This document shows, piece after piece, positions 29,772 through 37,700 of a stretch of DNA of 64,000 bases. Below the pieces are notes generated by a model, which worked only from the letters and a program-made list of their open reading frames with translations, was not told the origin of the DNA and searched no databases. Each line of letters begins with the position of its first letter. Within the stretch, counting starts at the first letter, position 1. The position numbers and the translations under genes were made by a program. Origin of the DNA: Ferrovibrio sp046294345 (GTDB taxonomy: Bacteria > Pseudomonadota > Alphaproteobacteria > Ferrovibrionales > Ferrovibrionaceae); the NCBI GenBank assembly GCA_046294345.1, contig JBKBJT010000007.1, forward strand, positions 47,530 to 111,529, given 5' to 3'.

Positions 29772-29829
29772 CGTGGTGATTTGAGCCGACCGGCTTGCGG
29801 ACCACGTAAAACAAACCGCTAAAAGGTCG
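29772..29829 (+). ncRNA. SAM-II riboswitch aptamer upstream of metZ
   Basis: The segment matches the SAM-II (metA motif) aptamer of alphaproteobacteria. CGTGGT (29772-29777) pairs with ACCACG (29801-29806) as P1, and the loop begins with the conserved GATTTGA. GCGG (29797-29800) can form the pseudoknot with CCGC (29816-29819). The 3' end carries the typical GCTAAAAGG. It sits about 90 bp before metZ, a methionine gene commonly controlled this way (established). An intrinsic terminator follows as expression platform. Confidence 0.88.
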
Positions 29830-29843
29830 GGCGGTTTATCCAG

Positions 29844-29880
29844 AACCCCGGGCCTGCGGCGCCGGGGTTTTTTGTTTTTT
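29844..29880 (+). terminator. Intrinsic terminator, likely SAM-II expression platform
   Basis: AACCCCGG (29844-29851) pairs with CCGGGGTT (29862-29869) over eight bp with a loop of about 10 nt. A run of T follows (TTTTG then TTTTTT). It lies right between the aptamer and metZ, so SAM binding could plausibly favour premature termination. It could also end transcription from the upstream oxidase gene. Confidence 0.85.
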
Positions 29881-29921
29881 GGCCCCGGTTTCGTTGATAT
29901 CGGACCAGAGGACGACACGCG

Positions 29922-31136
29922 ATGAGCGACAGCAAAAAGACTTCCACCTGGCGTCCGGCCACGCAGCTTGTGCGCGGCGGCACGATGCGCAGCGGGTTCG
30001 GCGAAACCTCGGAAGCGATCTTCATGACCTCGGGCTTCTGCTACGACAGCGCCGAAGCCGCCGAGGCCCGCTTCAAGAACGAGCAGCCCGGCTTCGTCTA
30101 CAGCCGTTTCGGCAACCCCACGGTGGAAATGTTCGAGCGCCGCATGGCCCTACTGGAAGGCGCCGAGGCGGCGCGTGCCACGGCCAGCGGCATGGCGGCG
30201 GTCAACGCGGCGCTGATGTGTCAGCTCAAGGCCGGCGATGAAGTGGTTTCAGCCCGCGCGGTGTTCGGATCCTGCCGTTACATCGTCGAGGAATTGCTGC
30301 CGCGCTTTGGTATCAGGACGCATCTGATCGACGGGACCGACCTGTCGGCTTGGGAACAGGCGATCAATGCACGCACCCGCGCCGTTTTTCTGGAAACGCC
30401 GTCCAATCCCACGCTGGAAGTGATCGACCTGCCGGCCGTGGCCGAACTGGCGCACAAGGTCGGCGCCCGCGTGGTGGTCGACAATGTCTTCGCCACCCCG
30501 ATGCTGCAGAAGCCGCTGCAGCTCGGCGCCGATATCGTAGTCTACTCGGCCACCAAACATATCGACGGCCAGGGCCGCTGCCTGGGCGGCGTGGTATTGG
30601 GTAGTCAGGATTTCGTCACCAACGAATTGACCCCCTATCTGCGCCATACCGGCCCAGCGCTCAGCCCGTTCAATGCCTGGGTCATGCTCAAAGGGTTGGA
30701 GACTCTTGAATTACGAGTGTCTCGCCAGGTAGAGAACGCCTCTCGGTTGGCAGATGCCCTGGCGGGCCACCCAGGCCTGGCGGCGCCGACGAATGTGCCG
30801 GCCCTGCTGTATCCCGGCCGGGCCGACCACCCCCAGCACGCATTGGCGATGCACCAGATGAGTGCCGGCGGCAACATGCTGGCCCTGCGCCCCAAAGGCG
30901 GGAAAGCAGGCGCATTCCGTATGCTGAATGCCCTGGAATTGGTGGATATCTCGAATAATCTGGGAGACTCCAAAAGCCTGATCACCCATCCGGCCACAAC
31001 CACACACCAGAGGTTGAGCCCGGAAGAACGTGCCCGGCTGGGCATCGGCGAGGACCTGCTGCGGCTGTCGGTGGGCCTGGAAGACTGGCGGGATCTGCTG
31101 GATGATTTGCGTCAGGCCCTTGAAAAAGCGGCCTGA
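29922..31136 (+). CDS. metZ: O-succinylhomoserine sulfhydrylase
   Basis: This 404-residue PLP-dependent enzyme makes homocysteine directly from O-succinylhomoserine and sulfide. It belongs to the Cys/Met metabolism PLP family. Typical motifs include VYSRFGNPTVEMFERRMALLEG, ATASGMAAVNAAL near residue 90, ETPSNPTLEV and the Schiff-base lysine in VYSATKHIDGQGR near 210. The C-terminal SLGDSKSLITHPATTTH type segment (here NNLGDSKSLITHPATTTHQRL) is conserved. The preceding SAM-II riboswitch strongly supports the methionine role and predicts repression when SAM is abundant. There is no neighbouring met gene. Confidence 0.95.
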   Translation: MSDSKKTSTWRPATQLVRGGTMRSGFGETSEAIFMTSGFCYDSAEAAEARFKNEQPGFVYSRFGNPTVEMFERRMALLEGAEAARATASGMAAVNAALMCQLKAGDEVVSARAVFGSCRYIVEELLPRFGIRTHLIDGTDLSAWEQAINARTRAVFLETPSNPTLEVIDLPAVAELAHKVGARVVVDNVFATPMLQKPLQLGADIVVYSATKHIDGQGRCLGGVVLGSQDFVTNELTPYLRHTGPALSPFNAWVMLKGLETLELRVSRQVENASRLADALAGHPGLAAPTNVPALLYPGRADHPQHALAMHQMSAGGNMLALRPKGGKAGAFRMLNALELVDISNNLGDSKSLITHPATTTHQRLSPEERARLGIGEDLLRLSVGLEDWRDLLDDLRQALEKAA

Positions 31137-31285
31137 TCTGTTGCCGATCTGCCACAGGAGGCTATTTTCCGGTCGACTCGTTGCCTCGGGTTAGGCGAAT
31201 CCCGAAAGCTGCTGTTATAGTCGCCGTGGGGTTGAGACTTCAGGGGTCGCGGTCGCGGCGCCCATCCAATTTTGAGGAGATTCCC

Positions 31286-32341
31286 ATGAAGATTCGTGTC
31301 GCTCTGCTGGCCGGCGCCGCTCTGGCGGTTCTGTCGTCGGCTCCGGCATTTGCGCAGGCCAGCGGCCCCTATGTCGGCATTGGTGCCGGCGCCTCCTGGT
31401 TCGAGGATGCCGATGTCAAAGGTGCCGGCGCGATCACCACGCTCGAATTCGATACCGGCTGGGCCGGCGTGCTGAAGGGTGGTTATGCGTTCGGCAATGG
31501 CTGGCGCCCTGAACTCGAACTTGGCTACAACAGCTGGGATGTTGACGGCGCCAATGGCGGTGCAACGTCCGGCGGTGACGCCAAGATGTACAGCGCGTTC
31601 GCCAATGTGCTGTATGACTTCATGCCGGCCAGCAACTGGAGCCCCTACCTGGGCTTGGGCCTGGGTTATGCCCGGGTCTCCACCGACGCCACCGTGAACA
31701 CCACCGTGATCGATGACAACGATAACACCTGGGCGGCCCAGGGTATTGCCGGTCTGTGGTATGCTTTGGATAACAACTGGCTGCTGAGCGCCGATTATCG
31801 CTACCAGTATCTCGGCGACACCAAGTTCTCGACCAGCACGGCTGGCGTTACCGTCGATGGCGGCAACCAGATTCACACCGTGATGCTGGGCCTGACCTAC
31901 CGCTTCGGCGCTCCGGCCCCCAAGCCGCAGCCGGCCGTTGCCGCTCCGCCGCCGCCTCCGCCGCCGGCCCCCGCACCGGCCGCTGCGCCGGCTCCGGCTC
32001 CGCGTCTGCCGGAGACCTACATCGTGTTCTTCGCCTTCGACAAGTCGGACCTCAGCCCGGTGGCGACCCAGGTGCTTGACCGCGCCATCGCCGATTACCG
32101 TGCGACCGGCATGACCAACGTGCGGATCGAAGGCAACGCCGACCGCTCGGGCGCCGATGCCTACAACCAGCGCCTGTCGCAGCGTCGTGCCGATGCCGTG
32201 GCGGCCTATCTGCGCCAGAAGGGCATTGCCCAGGGCTCGATCCAGACGGTGGCCAACGGCGAGAACAAGCCGCGTGTGCCGACCGCCGATGGCGTCCGCA
32301 ACGACGAAAACCGCAACGCGCAGATCTTCCTGCGCAAGTAA
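31286..32341 (+). CDS. OmpA-family outer membrane protein
   Basis: This 351-residue outer membrane protein has a signal peptide (MKIRVALLAGAALAVLSSAPAFAQ). An eight-stranded beta-barrel domain follows (about residues 25-205, with GGYAFGNGWRPELELGYN and YRYQYLGDTKF). A Pro/Ala linker (about 210-240) links it to a C-terminal OmpA domain that binds peptidoglycan. The OmpA domain has FFAFDKSDLSPVA, IEGNADRSGADAYNQRLSQRRA and NDENRNAQIFL, where the Asp and Arg contact diaminopimelate in the family. The start at 31286 has GAGGAG upstream. A strong GC hairpin follows the stop. Such proteins anchor the outer membrane to the wall. Confidence 0.93.
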   Translation: MKIRVALLAGAALAVLSSAPAFAQASGPYVGIGAGASWFEDADVKGAGAITTLEFDTGWAGVLKGGYAFGNGWRPELELGYNSWDVDGANGGATSGGDAKMYSAFANVLYDFMPASNWSPYLGLGLGYARVSTDATVNTTVIDDNDNTWAAQGIAGLWYALDNNWLLSADYRYQYLGDTKFSTSTAGVTVDGGNQIHTVMLGLTYRFGAPAPKPQPAVAAPPPPPPPAPAPAAAPAPAPRLPETYIVFFAFDKSDLSPVATQVLDRAIADYRATGMTNVRIEGNADRSGADAYNQRLSQRRADAVAAYLRQKGIAQGSIQTVANGENKPRVPTADGVRNDENRNAQIFLRK

Positions 32342-32365
32342 TTCCGGCGGTTACAGCTACATGGC

Positions 32366-32400
32366 GCGGCCGCCCCGAAAGGGGCGGCCGTTGCCGTTTC
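32366..32400 (+). terminator. Hairpin terminator after ompA-like gene
   Basis: GCGGCCGCCCC and GGGGCGGCCG pair over a 10-bp stem (32367-32376 with 32381-32390) closed by a GAAA tetraloop. The tail is TTGCCGTTT, which is a weak U-tract, so termination efficiency is uncertain. Confidence 0.7.
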
Positions 32401-32539
32401 TGGGCTTCTGTCTCGGTTGGCAGAATCCCGGTTTTCCGCCCTCATGGAGGCGGCTGGCTGGACATTCCGGCCATCGCTCCTAATATTTCCGGTACGGCTT
32501 TTCCGGCAATCCCGTGCCGGCCGGGCCCGGAGTTCAGCC

Positions 32540-32932
32540 ATGTATCACACGACCACGCATAATATTTCGGTCACGGTACAGCCGATCTATCTCGACGAGC
32601 AGTCCTCGCCCGACGAGAATTATTTCGTCTGGGCCTACAACGTGAAGATCGAGAATAGCGGCAGCAACACCGTGCAACTGCGCAGCCGCTACTGGAAGAT
32701 CACCGATGCACGCGGCCGGGTGCAGGAGGTGCGCGGGCCGGGCGTAGTGGGCGAACAGCCGGTGCTGGGGCCCGGCGACAGTTTCGAATATACCAGCGGC
32801 ACGCCGCTGCCCACGCCGTCCGGTTTCATGGTCGGCACTTACCAGATGGTCAGTGAATCCGGCGAACAGTTCGACGTCGCGATCCCGGCCTTCTCGCTGG
32901 ACAGCCCCCATGAGGCGCGGCGGGTGAACTGA
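32540..32932 (+). CDS. apaG: ApaG family protein
   Basis: This 130-residue protein has the fibronectin III-like ApaG fold. The family is associated with cobalt and magnesium tolerance in enterobacteria, with uncertain biochemistry. The start at 32540 gives MYHTTTHNISVTVQPIYLDEQSSP, which matches family N-termini. Conserved motifs follow: FVWAYNVKIEN, LRSRYWKITDARGR, EVRGPGVVGEQPVL and SGTPLPTPSGFMVGTYQM. It lies 78 bp upstream of folE and on the same strand. Confidence 0.93.
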   Translation: MYHTTTHNISVTVQPIYLDEQSSPDENYFVWAYNVKIENSGSNTVQLRSRYWKITDARGRVQEVRGPGVVGEQPVLGPGDSFEYTSGTPLPTPSGFMVGTYQMVSESGEQFDVAIPAFSLDSPHEARRVN

Positions 32933-33010
32933 AAATTTTGCGCCGGGGATTGGTCCACGGCGCTCCGACATGCGTAGAAAACGGCAGACGACAGAAACAG
33001 GAGCATCGCC

Positions 33011-33673
33011 GTGAGCAGTGTGGCCAAGACCGGAAGCCTGCCGTCCTTCGTGAAGGCGAATGACGAAAGCAAGACCCAACGCCCCAGCCGCGAAGAAGCG
33101 GAGGCGGCTGTCCGCACGCTGATCCGCTGGGCCGGCGACGACCCGGACCGCGAAGGCCTGGTCGGCACGCCCGACCGCGTTGTGCGCTCCTATGAGGAAT
33201 TCTTCGCCGGCTATGACGAGGATCCGGTTGGCATGCTGGAGCGGACGTTTGAGGAAACCGACGGCTACGACGAGATGGTCGTGCTGCGCGACATCCGGCT
33301 GGAAAGCCATTGCGAGCACCACATGGTGCCGATCATCGGCAAGGCCCATGTCGCCTATCTGCCGGGCAAGCGCGTGGTCGGCATCTCCAAGCTGGCCCGC
33401 GTGATCGAGGTCTACGCCAAGCGCCTGCAGATCCAGGAAAAGCTTACCGCCCAGGTCGCCAACACGCTGCAGGCCGTGCTGCAGCCGCGCGGCGTCGCCG
33501 TGGTGATCGAGGCCGCGCACCAGTGCATGACCACCCGCGGCATCCGCAAGCCGGGCGTCACCATGGTCACCAGCCGCATGCTGGGTGCTTTCCGCGACGA
33601 CCCGCGCACCCGGTCTGAATTCCTCGCCATGATCGGTGGCGCCGGCCAGCGCCGCAGCGGCGGGGACGACTGA
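33011..33673 (+). CDS. folE: GTP cyclohydrolase I
   Basis: This 220-residue enzyme makes 7,8-dihydroneopterin triphosphate, the first step to tetrahydrofolate. The start is a GTG with AGGAG eight bases upstream. The zinc site is seen in RDIRLESHCEHHMVPI (Cys and His) and the later cysteine in AAHQCMTTRGI. The substrate-binding motif GKAHVAYLPGKRVVGISKLAR is also present. The first 25 residues are poorly conserved. It lies between apaG and argE in the same direction. The next start is 43 bp downstream. Confidence 0.95.
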   Translation: MSSVAKTGSLPSFVKANDESKTQRPSREEAEAAVRTLIRWAGDDPDREGLVGTPDRVVRSYEEFFAGYDEDPVGMLERTFEETDGYDEMVVLRDIRLESHCEHHMVPIIGKAHVAYLPGKRVVGISKLARVIEVYAKRLQIQEKLTAQVANTLQAVLQPRGVAVVIEAAHQCMTTRGIRKPGVTMVTSRMLGAFRDDPRTRSEFLAMIGGAGQRRSGGDD

Positions 33674-33716
33674 TCGCGCCATTGACCGCGCCGTCATCCG
33701 GCCCTAAACCGGCTGG

Positions 33717-34943
33717 ATGACGGATATCCAGACCAAAACTCCCCCGACGAAGAATCCCAGCCAGGCCGCCCTCGACTGGATCGAACGCCTGATCGCGTTC
33801 GATACCACCAGCCGGCTGTCCAATCTCGCGCTGATCGACGATATCGCCGCGTATCTCGCACAGCACGGCGTCGCCAGCGACAAGATCTACGACTCCACCG
33901 GCAGGAAGGCCAATCTCTATGCCACCATCGGCCCGCGTGATGTGGGCGGCATAGTGCTGTCTGGCCACACCGATGTTGTGCCGGTGGATGGCCAGCCCTG
34001 GACCAGCGATCCGTTCAAGGTGGTGCAGCGCGGCAGCCGGCTGTATGGCCGCGGCACATCCGACATGAAAAGCTTCATCGCGCTTTGCCTGGCGCTGTTG
34101 CCCGAAATGCTCAACCAGCCGCTCAGCGTGCCGCTGCATTTCGCCTTTTCCTATGACGAGGAAGTCGGCTGCCTCGGCGTGCATGGCATCGTCGATTTCG
34201 TCAAGCAGGGCGGGCCGGCGCCCAGGCTCGCCATCATCGGCGAGCCAACCGAGATGCAGGTGGTGAACGCGCATAAAAGCGTTTGTGCCTGTAACACCAC
34301 CGTGCATGGTTTCGAGGCGCATTCCTCGGCCACGCATCAGGGCGTCAATGCCATCCAGGTGGCTGGCGAACTGATCGCCGAGATGAACCGCATCCAGCGC
34401 GAATACCAGAAGCCCGAATATTGCGATCCGCGTTTCGAGCCGCCCTATACCACCATCACGGTGGGCGAGATCCATGGCGGCACGGCGCGCAACATTCTGG
34501 CCCGCGAATGCAAGCTTGTGTGGGATATCCGCGCGGTGAAGCCCGAGCACGATCACGCCATCGTCGAGGCCGTGAAGCGCTACGCCACCGAACAGCTTGA
34601 GCCCGGCATGAAACGCATCCATGCGCAGGCGGGCGTCGACACGCAGGTGGTGGCCCATGTGCCGGCCTTCCTGCCTGTCGGCGACAATCCGGCCGAGACG
34701 CTGGCCCTGAAACTGGCCGGGCAGAATCGCACCCAGGCGGTGTCCTACGGCACCGAGGCCGGCATTTTCCATGTCGGTGGGATCCCCGCCGTGGTCTGCG
34801 GCCCGGGCAATATCCGCGAGGCGCATAAGCCCGACGAATATATCGAGCTCAGCCAAGTGGCCGAGGGCGAGGCCTTCCTGCACCGGCTGATCGCCTTCTG
34901 CCGCGATGGCGGCAGCCGCTCATTCCTCGATCAGGCGGCGTAA
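33717..34943 (+). CDS. argE: Acetylornithine deacetylase (M20 family)
   Basis: This 408-residue zinc amidohydrolase removes the acetyl group from N-acetylornithine in arginine synthesis. The metal-binding motifs are VLSGHTDVVPVDGQPW near residue 80, YGRGTSDMKSFIA near 110 and FSYDEEVGCLG near 143. The dimerisation domain contains HGFEAHSSATHQGVNAIQ. The last catalytic segment is VSYGTEAGIFHVGGIPAVVCGPG. It matches the ArgE branch of M20 best, but similar proteins act on other N-acyl amino acids. Its last 24 bases overlap the convergent hutF gene. Confidence 0.9.
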   Translation: MTDIQTKTPPTKNPSQAALDWIERLIAFDTTSRLSNLALIDDIAAYLAQHGVASDKIYDSTGRKANLYATIGPRDVGGIVLSGHTDVVPVDGQPWTSDPFKVVQRGSRLYGRGTSDMKSFIALCLALLPEMLNQPLSVPLHFAFSYDEEVGCLGVHGIVDFVKQGGPAPRLAIIGEPTEMQVVNAHKSVCACNTTVHGFEAHSSATHQGVNAIQVAGELIAEMNRIQREYQKPEYCDPRFEPPYTTITVGEIHGGTARNILARECKLVWDIRAVKPEHDHAIVEAVKRYATEQLEPGMKRIHAQAGVDTQVVAHVPAFLPVGDNPAETLALKLAGQNRTQAVSYGTEAGIFHVGGIPAVVCGPGNIREAHKPDEYIELSQVAEGEAFLHRLIAFCRDGGSRSFLDQAA

Positions 34944-36299
34944 GGTCTGGCGATAGCGCGCGGCGAATTCGCCGGCGCGGACATGCCGGCCCTGTTCCAC
35001 CACGCGCCGGCCGCCGACCCAGACCTCGCGGATCATCGGCCGGCGCTGGCCCGCGAAGATCCAGCTGTCCAGCACGGCATCGCCGTGGCGCGCCGCCAGC
35101 GTCGGCGTCTCGCCGTCCAGCAGCACAAAATCGGCGCGCTGCCCTACGGCAATCCTCCCCATCGGCTGGCCCAGGGCCTGCGCGCCGCCGGTCGCGGCGG
35201 CTTCGAACAGCCGCTGCCCGGTCGACCGCTCCGGCCCACCGGCCAGCAGGTTGCGGCTGCGCCGAACCAGGCGCTGGCCGTATTCCAGCAGGCGCAGGTC
35301 TTCGGCCGCATCCACGCTGATATGGCTGTCCGAGCCGATGCCGATTGCCCCGCCGGCCGCCATGTAATCCACGGCGGGAAACAGGCCGTCGCCCAGATTG
35401 GCTTCCGTGGTGGGGCACAGGCCCGCCACCGCGCCGCTCTGCGCCAGCCGCAGCGTTTCGCCCGGCGTCAGATGCGTGGCATGCACCAGGCACCAGCGCG
35501 CGTTCACATGGCCCTGGTCCAGCAGCCAGTCCACTGGCCGCCGTCCGCTCCAGGCCAGACATTCGTCCACTTCGGCGATCTGTTCGGCGATGTGGATATG
35601 CACCGGCGCCGTGGCATCGATGCCGTCCAGCGCGGTCAGCGCCGCGCGCAGCATCTCGGGCGAGAGGGCGCGCAGGGAATGCGGCGCGATGCCCAGCCGA
35701 CGGTCGTGTCGATCACGGAAGGCCGGCGCCAGTTTCTGCAACAGCGCGGCATAGGCGTCGCTGTCGTGCAGGAAACGGCGCTGGCGCGGCTGCGGCTCGC
35801 GCTGGCCGAAACCGCCATACCGATACAGCACCGGCAGATGGGTCAGGCCGATGCCGCTGGCCTCGGCGGCAGCCAGGATGCGCCAGCTCAGCTCGGCCGG
35901 ATCGTCATAGGGCGTGCCGTCGGCCTGGTGATGCACGTAGTGGAATTCGGCCACGGCAGTGAAACCGGCTTCCAGCATCTCGGCATAGAGCTGGCTGGCG
36001 ATGGCCTCGATATCGGCGGGCGTCAGCTTCGCCGCAAAGCGATACATCGTTTCACGCCAGGTCCAGAAACTGTCCGCGCCTGCTCCGCTGCGCTCCGCCA
36101 GTCCGGCCATGGCGCGCTGGAAGGCATGGCTGTGCAGGTTAGCAAGGCCGGGCAGCACCGGGCCGTCCAGTAGCACGGCATCGGCGGCCGTCTGCGCCGG
36201 CATCACGGCGTCGATTAGGCCGGCCGTGTCGATGGTCACCAGCACGTCGTCGTGCCAGCCGTCGGGCAGCAGGGCATGGCGCAGCAGGAAGCGAGGCAT
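34920..36299 (-). CDS. hutF: Formimidoylglutamate deiminase
   Basis: This amidohydrolase of 459 residues converts N-formimidoyl-glutamate to N-formyl-glutamate in the five-step histidine degradation route. The metal motif LANLHSHAFQRAMAGLAER near residue 60 is characteristic. Others include FTAVAEFHYVHHQ, APHSLRALSPEML, HIHIAEQIAEVDECLAWSG and GLCPTTEANLGDGLFP, with GIGSDSHIS near the C-terminal third. The start at 36299 gives MPRFLLRHALLPDGW. It lies 12 bp from a palindrome that is probably a HutC operator. The next enzyme, HutG, is not in the window. Confidence 0.93.
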   Translation of the reverse strand: MPRFLLRHALLPDGWHDDVLVTIDTAGLIDAVMPAQTAADAVLLDGPVLPGLANLHSHAFQRAMAGLAERSGAGADSFWTWRETMYRFAAKLTPADIEAIASQLYAEMLEAGFTAVAEFHYVHHQADGTPYDDPAELSWRILAAAEASGIGLTHLPVLYRYGGFGQREPQPRQRRFLHDSDAYAALLQKLAPAFRDRHDRRLGIAPHSLRALSPEMLRAALTALDGIDATAPVHIHIAEQIAEVDECLAWSGRRPVDWLLDQGHVNARWCLVHATHLTPGETLRLAQSGAVAGLCPTTEANLGDGLFPAVDYMAAGGAIGIGSDSHISVDAAEDLRLLEYGQRLVRRSRNLLAGGPERSTGQRLFEAAATGGAQALGQPMGRIAVGQRADFVLLDGETPTLAARHGDAVLDSWIFAGQRRPMIREVWVGGRRVVEQGRHVRAGEFAARYRQTLRRLIEE

Positions 36300-36310
36300 G
36301 ACGGGGTCTC

Positions 36311-36332
36311 CCAACTTGTATATATAAGTTGG
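36311..36332. promoter_or_regulatory. 22-bp palindrome, candidate HutC-type operator
   Basis: The arms CCAACTT (36311-36317) and AAGTTGG (36326-36332) are perfect complements. The centre reads GTATATAT, so only one base pair out of eleven is mismatched. HutC and related GntR regulators bind sites of the TTGTATATACAA kind (established). This one lies 12 bp upstream of hutF and about 84 bp before the divergent oxidoreductase-hutI genes, so it could control both. No hutC gene lies in the window. Confidence 0.75.
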
Positions 36333-36415
36333 CAGAAACGGCCGTGTTCCGAAAGGCCGGCCATTCAAATTCATCACGGTCGATCTGCGATTCATCAGGC
36401 CGAAGAGACACGACG

Positions 36416-37699
36416 ATGCTGAATGATCCGCGATCCCACGGACTGTGGGAGCAAACCGCGCCGGCCGCCCCGGCAACCGAAAAACTGTCAGGGAATCACA
36501 GCGTCGCGGTCGCGGTGATCGGCGGCGGTTTCACCGGCATGTCGGCCGCCCTGCATCTGGCGCGGGCCGGCATGCAGGTGGCGGTGATCGAGGCGGTCGA
36601 AATCGGCTTCGGCGGGGCCGGACGCAATGTTGGCCTGGTCAATGCCGGCATGTGGGTGATGCCGGAGGTTCTGCTCAAAACGCTGCCCGCGCCCTACGGC
36701 AACCGCCTGCTGAATCTGCTGGGCGATGGCCCGAAGCTGGTCTTCGAGATCGTGCGGGAACACGGCATTCAATGCGAGGCCATGCATGCCGGCACGCTGC
36801 ATTGCGCCCATGGCCAGTCCGGTTTCGACGAGATCACGGCGCGCGCGCGGCAATGGCAGGCGCGTGGTGCCGATGTCGAACTGCTGGATGCGGCCCGCGC
36901 CGCCGCGTTGCTCGGCACGCGGAAATATGCCGGCGCGCTGCTCGACCGGCGGGCAGGTACGATCCAGCCGCTGGCCTATGTGCGCGGACTGGCGACGGCG
37001 GCGCAGAAAGCCGGCGCCAAGCTGTTCACGCAGTCGCCGGTCAGCGCAATCGAACGCAGAGGGGATCAGTGGCTGATCCGCACGGCGCATGGCCAGGTGA
37101 CGGCAGACTGGGTGATCCTGTCGACCGATGCCTATGGCTCAGGCCCGGGCGATGCGGCGCGGCGGGAGCAGGTGCCGCTGCCGTATTTCAATTTCGCCAC
37201 GCGGCCTTTGTCGGCGGAGATGCGGGCCATGATCCTGCCCGAGGGGCAGGGTGCCTGGGACACACAGCTGGTGATGAATTCCTTCCGCATGGACCAGGCC
37301 GGCCGTCTGGTCTTCGGCAGCATCGGTGCCCTGCGCGGTACGGGTCTCGCTGTGCACCGTGCCTGGGCAAAACGCGCGTTGCGCAAGCTGTTTCCCGGTC
37401 TGGGCGGCGTGGCCTTCGAGGCCGAGTGGTATGGCACCATCGGCATGACGGCCGACAACCTGCCGCGCTTCCACCGTTACGGCCCCCGCATGATCGGCTT
37501 CAGCGGCTATAACGGGCGCGGCATTGCCCCGGGCACCGTCTTCGGCCGTGTACTGGCATCCTATGTGCGCGGCGAGATCGGCGATGCCGATCTGCCGCTG
37601 CCCGTAACCCCGGTCGAGATCGCGCCCTTCCGGCTGTCCAGGCAGATAGTCTATGAAGTCGGTGCGCAGGCCGCGCATCTGGTGGCGGACAGGATCTGA
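36416..37699 (+). CDS. FAD-dependent oxidoreductase (DAO family)
   Basis: This 427-residue flavoprotein is of the D-amino acid oxidase/glycine oxidase-like family. An FAD-binding Rossmann motif VAVIGGGFTGMSAALHLARAG is near residue 33, followed by VEIGFGGAGRNVGLVNAG. A large substrate domain follows. The C-terminal FAD motif is GFSGYNGRGIAPGTVFGRVLA. Members oxidise secondary amines or amino acids (known). It is followed after one base by hutI, so it is probably in the histidine degradation operon, but it does not correspond to a canonical hut step. The start at 36416 is supported by CGACG upstream only weakly. Confidence 0.88.
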   Translation: MLNDPRSHGLWEQTAPAAPATEKLSGNHSVAVAVIGGGFTGMSAALHLARAGMQVAVIEAVEIGFGGAGRNVGLVNAGMWVMPEVLLKTLPAPYGNRLLNLLGDGPKLVFEIVREHGIQCEAMHAGTLHCAHGQSGFDEITARARQWQARGADVELLDAARAAALLGTRKYAGALLDRRAGTIQPLAYVRGLATAAQKAGAKLFTQSPVSAIERRGDQWLIRTAHGQVTADWVILSTDAYGSGPGDAARREQVPLPYFNFATRPLSAEMRAMILPEGQGAWDTQLVMNSFRMDQAGRLVFGSIGALRGTGLAVHRAWAKRALRKLFPGLGGVAFEAEWYGTIGMTADNLPRFHRYGPRMIGFSGYNGRGIAPGTVFGRVLASYVRGEIGDADLPLPVTPVEIAPFRLSRQIVYEVGAQAAHLVADRI

Positions 37700-37700
37700 G

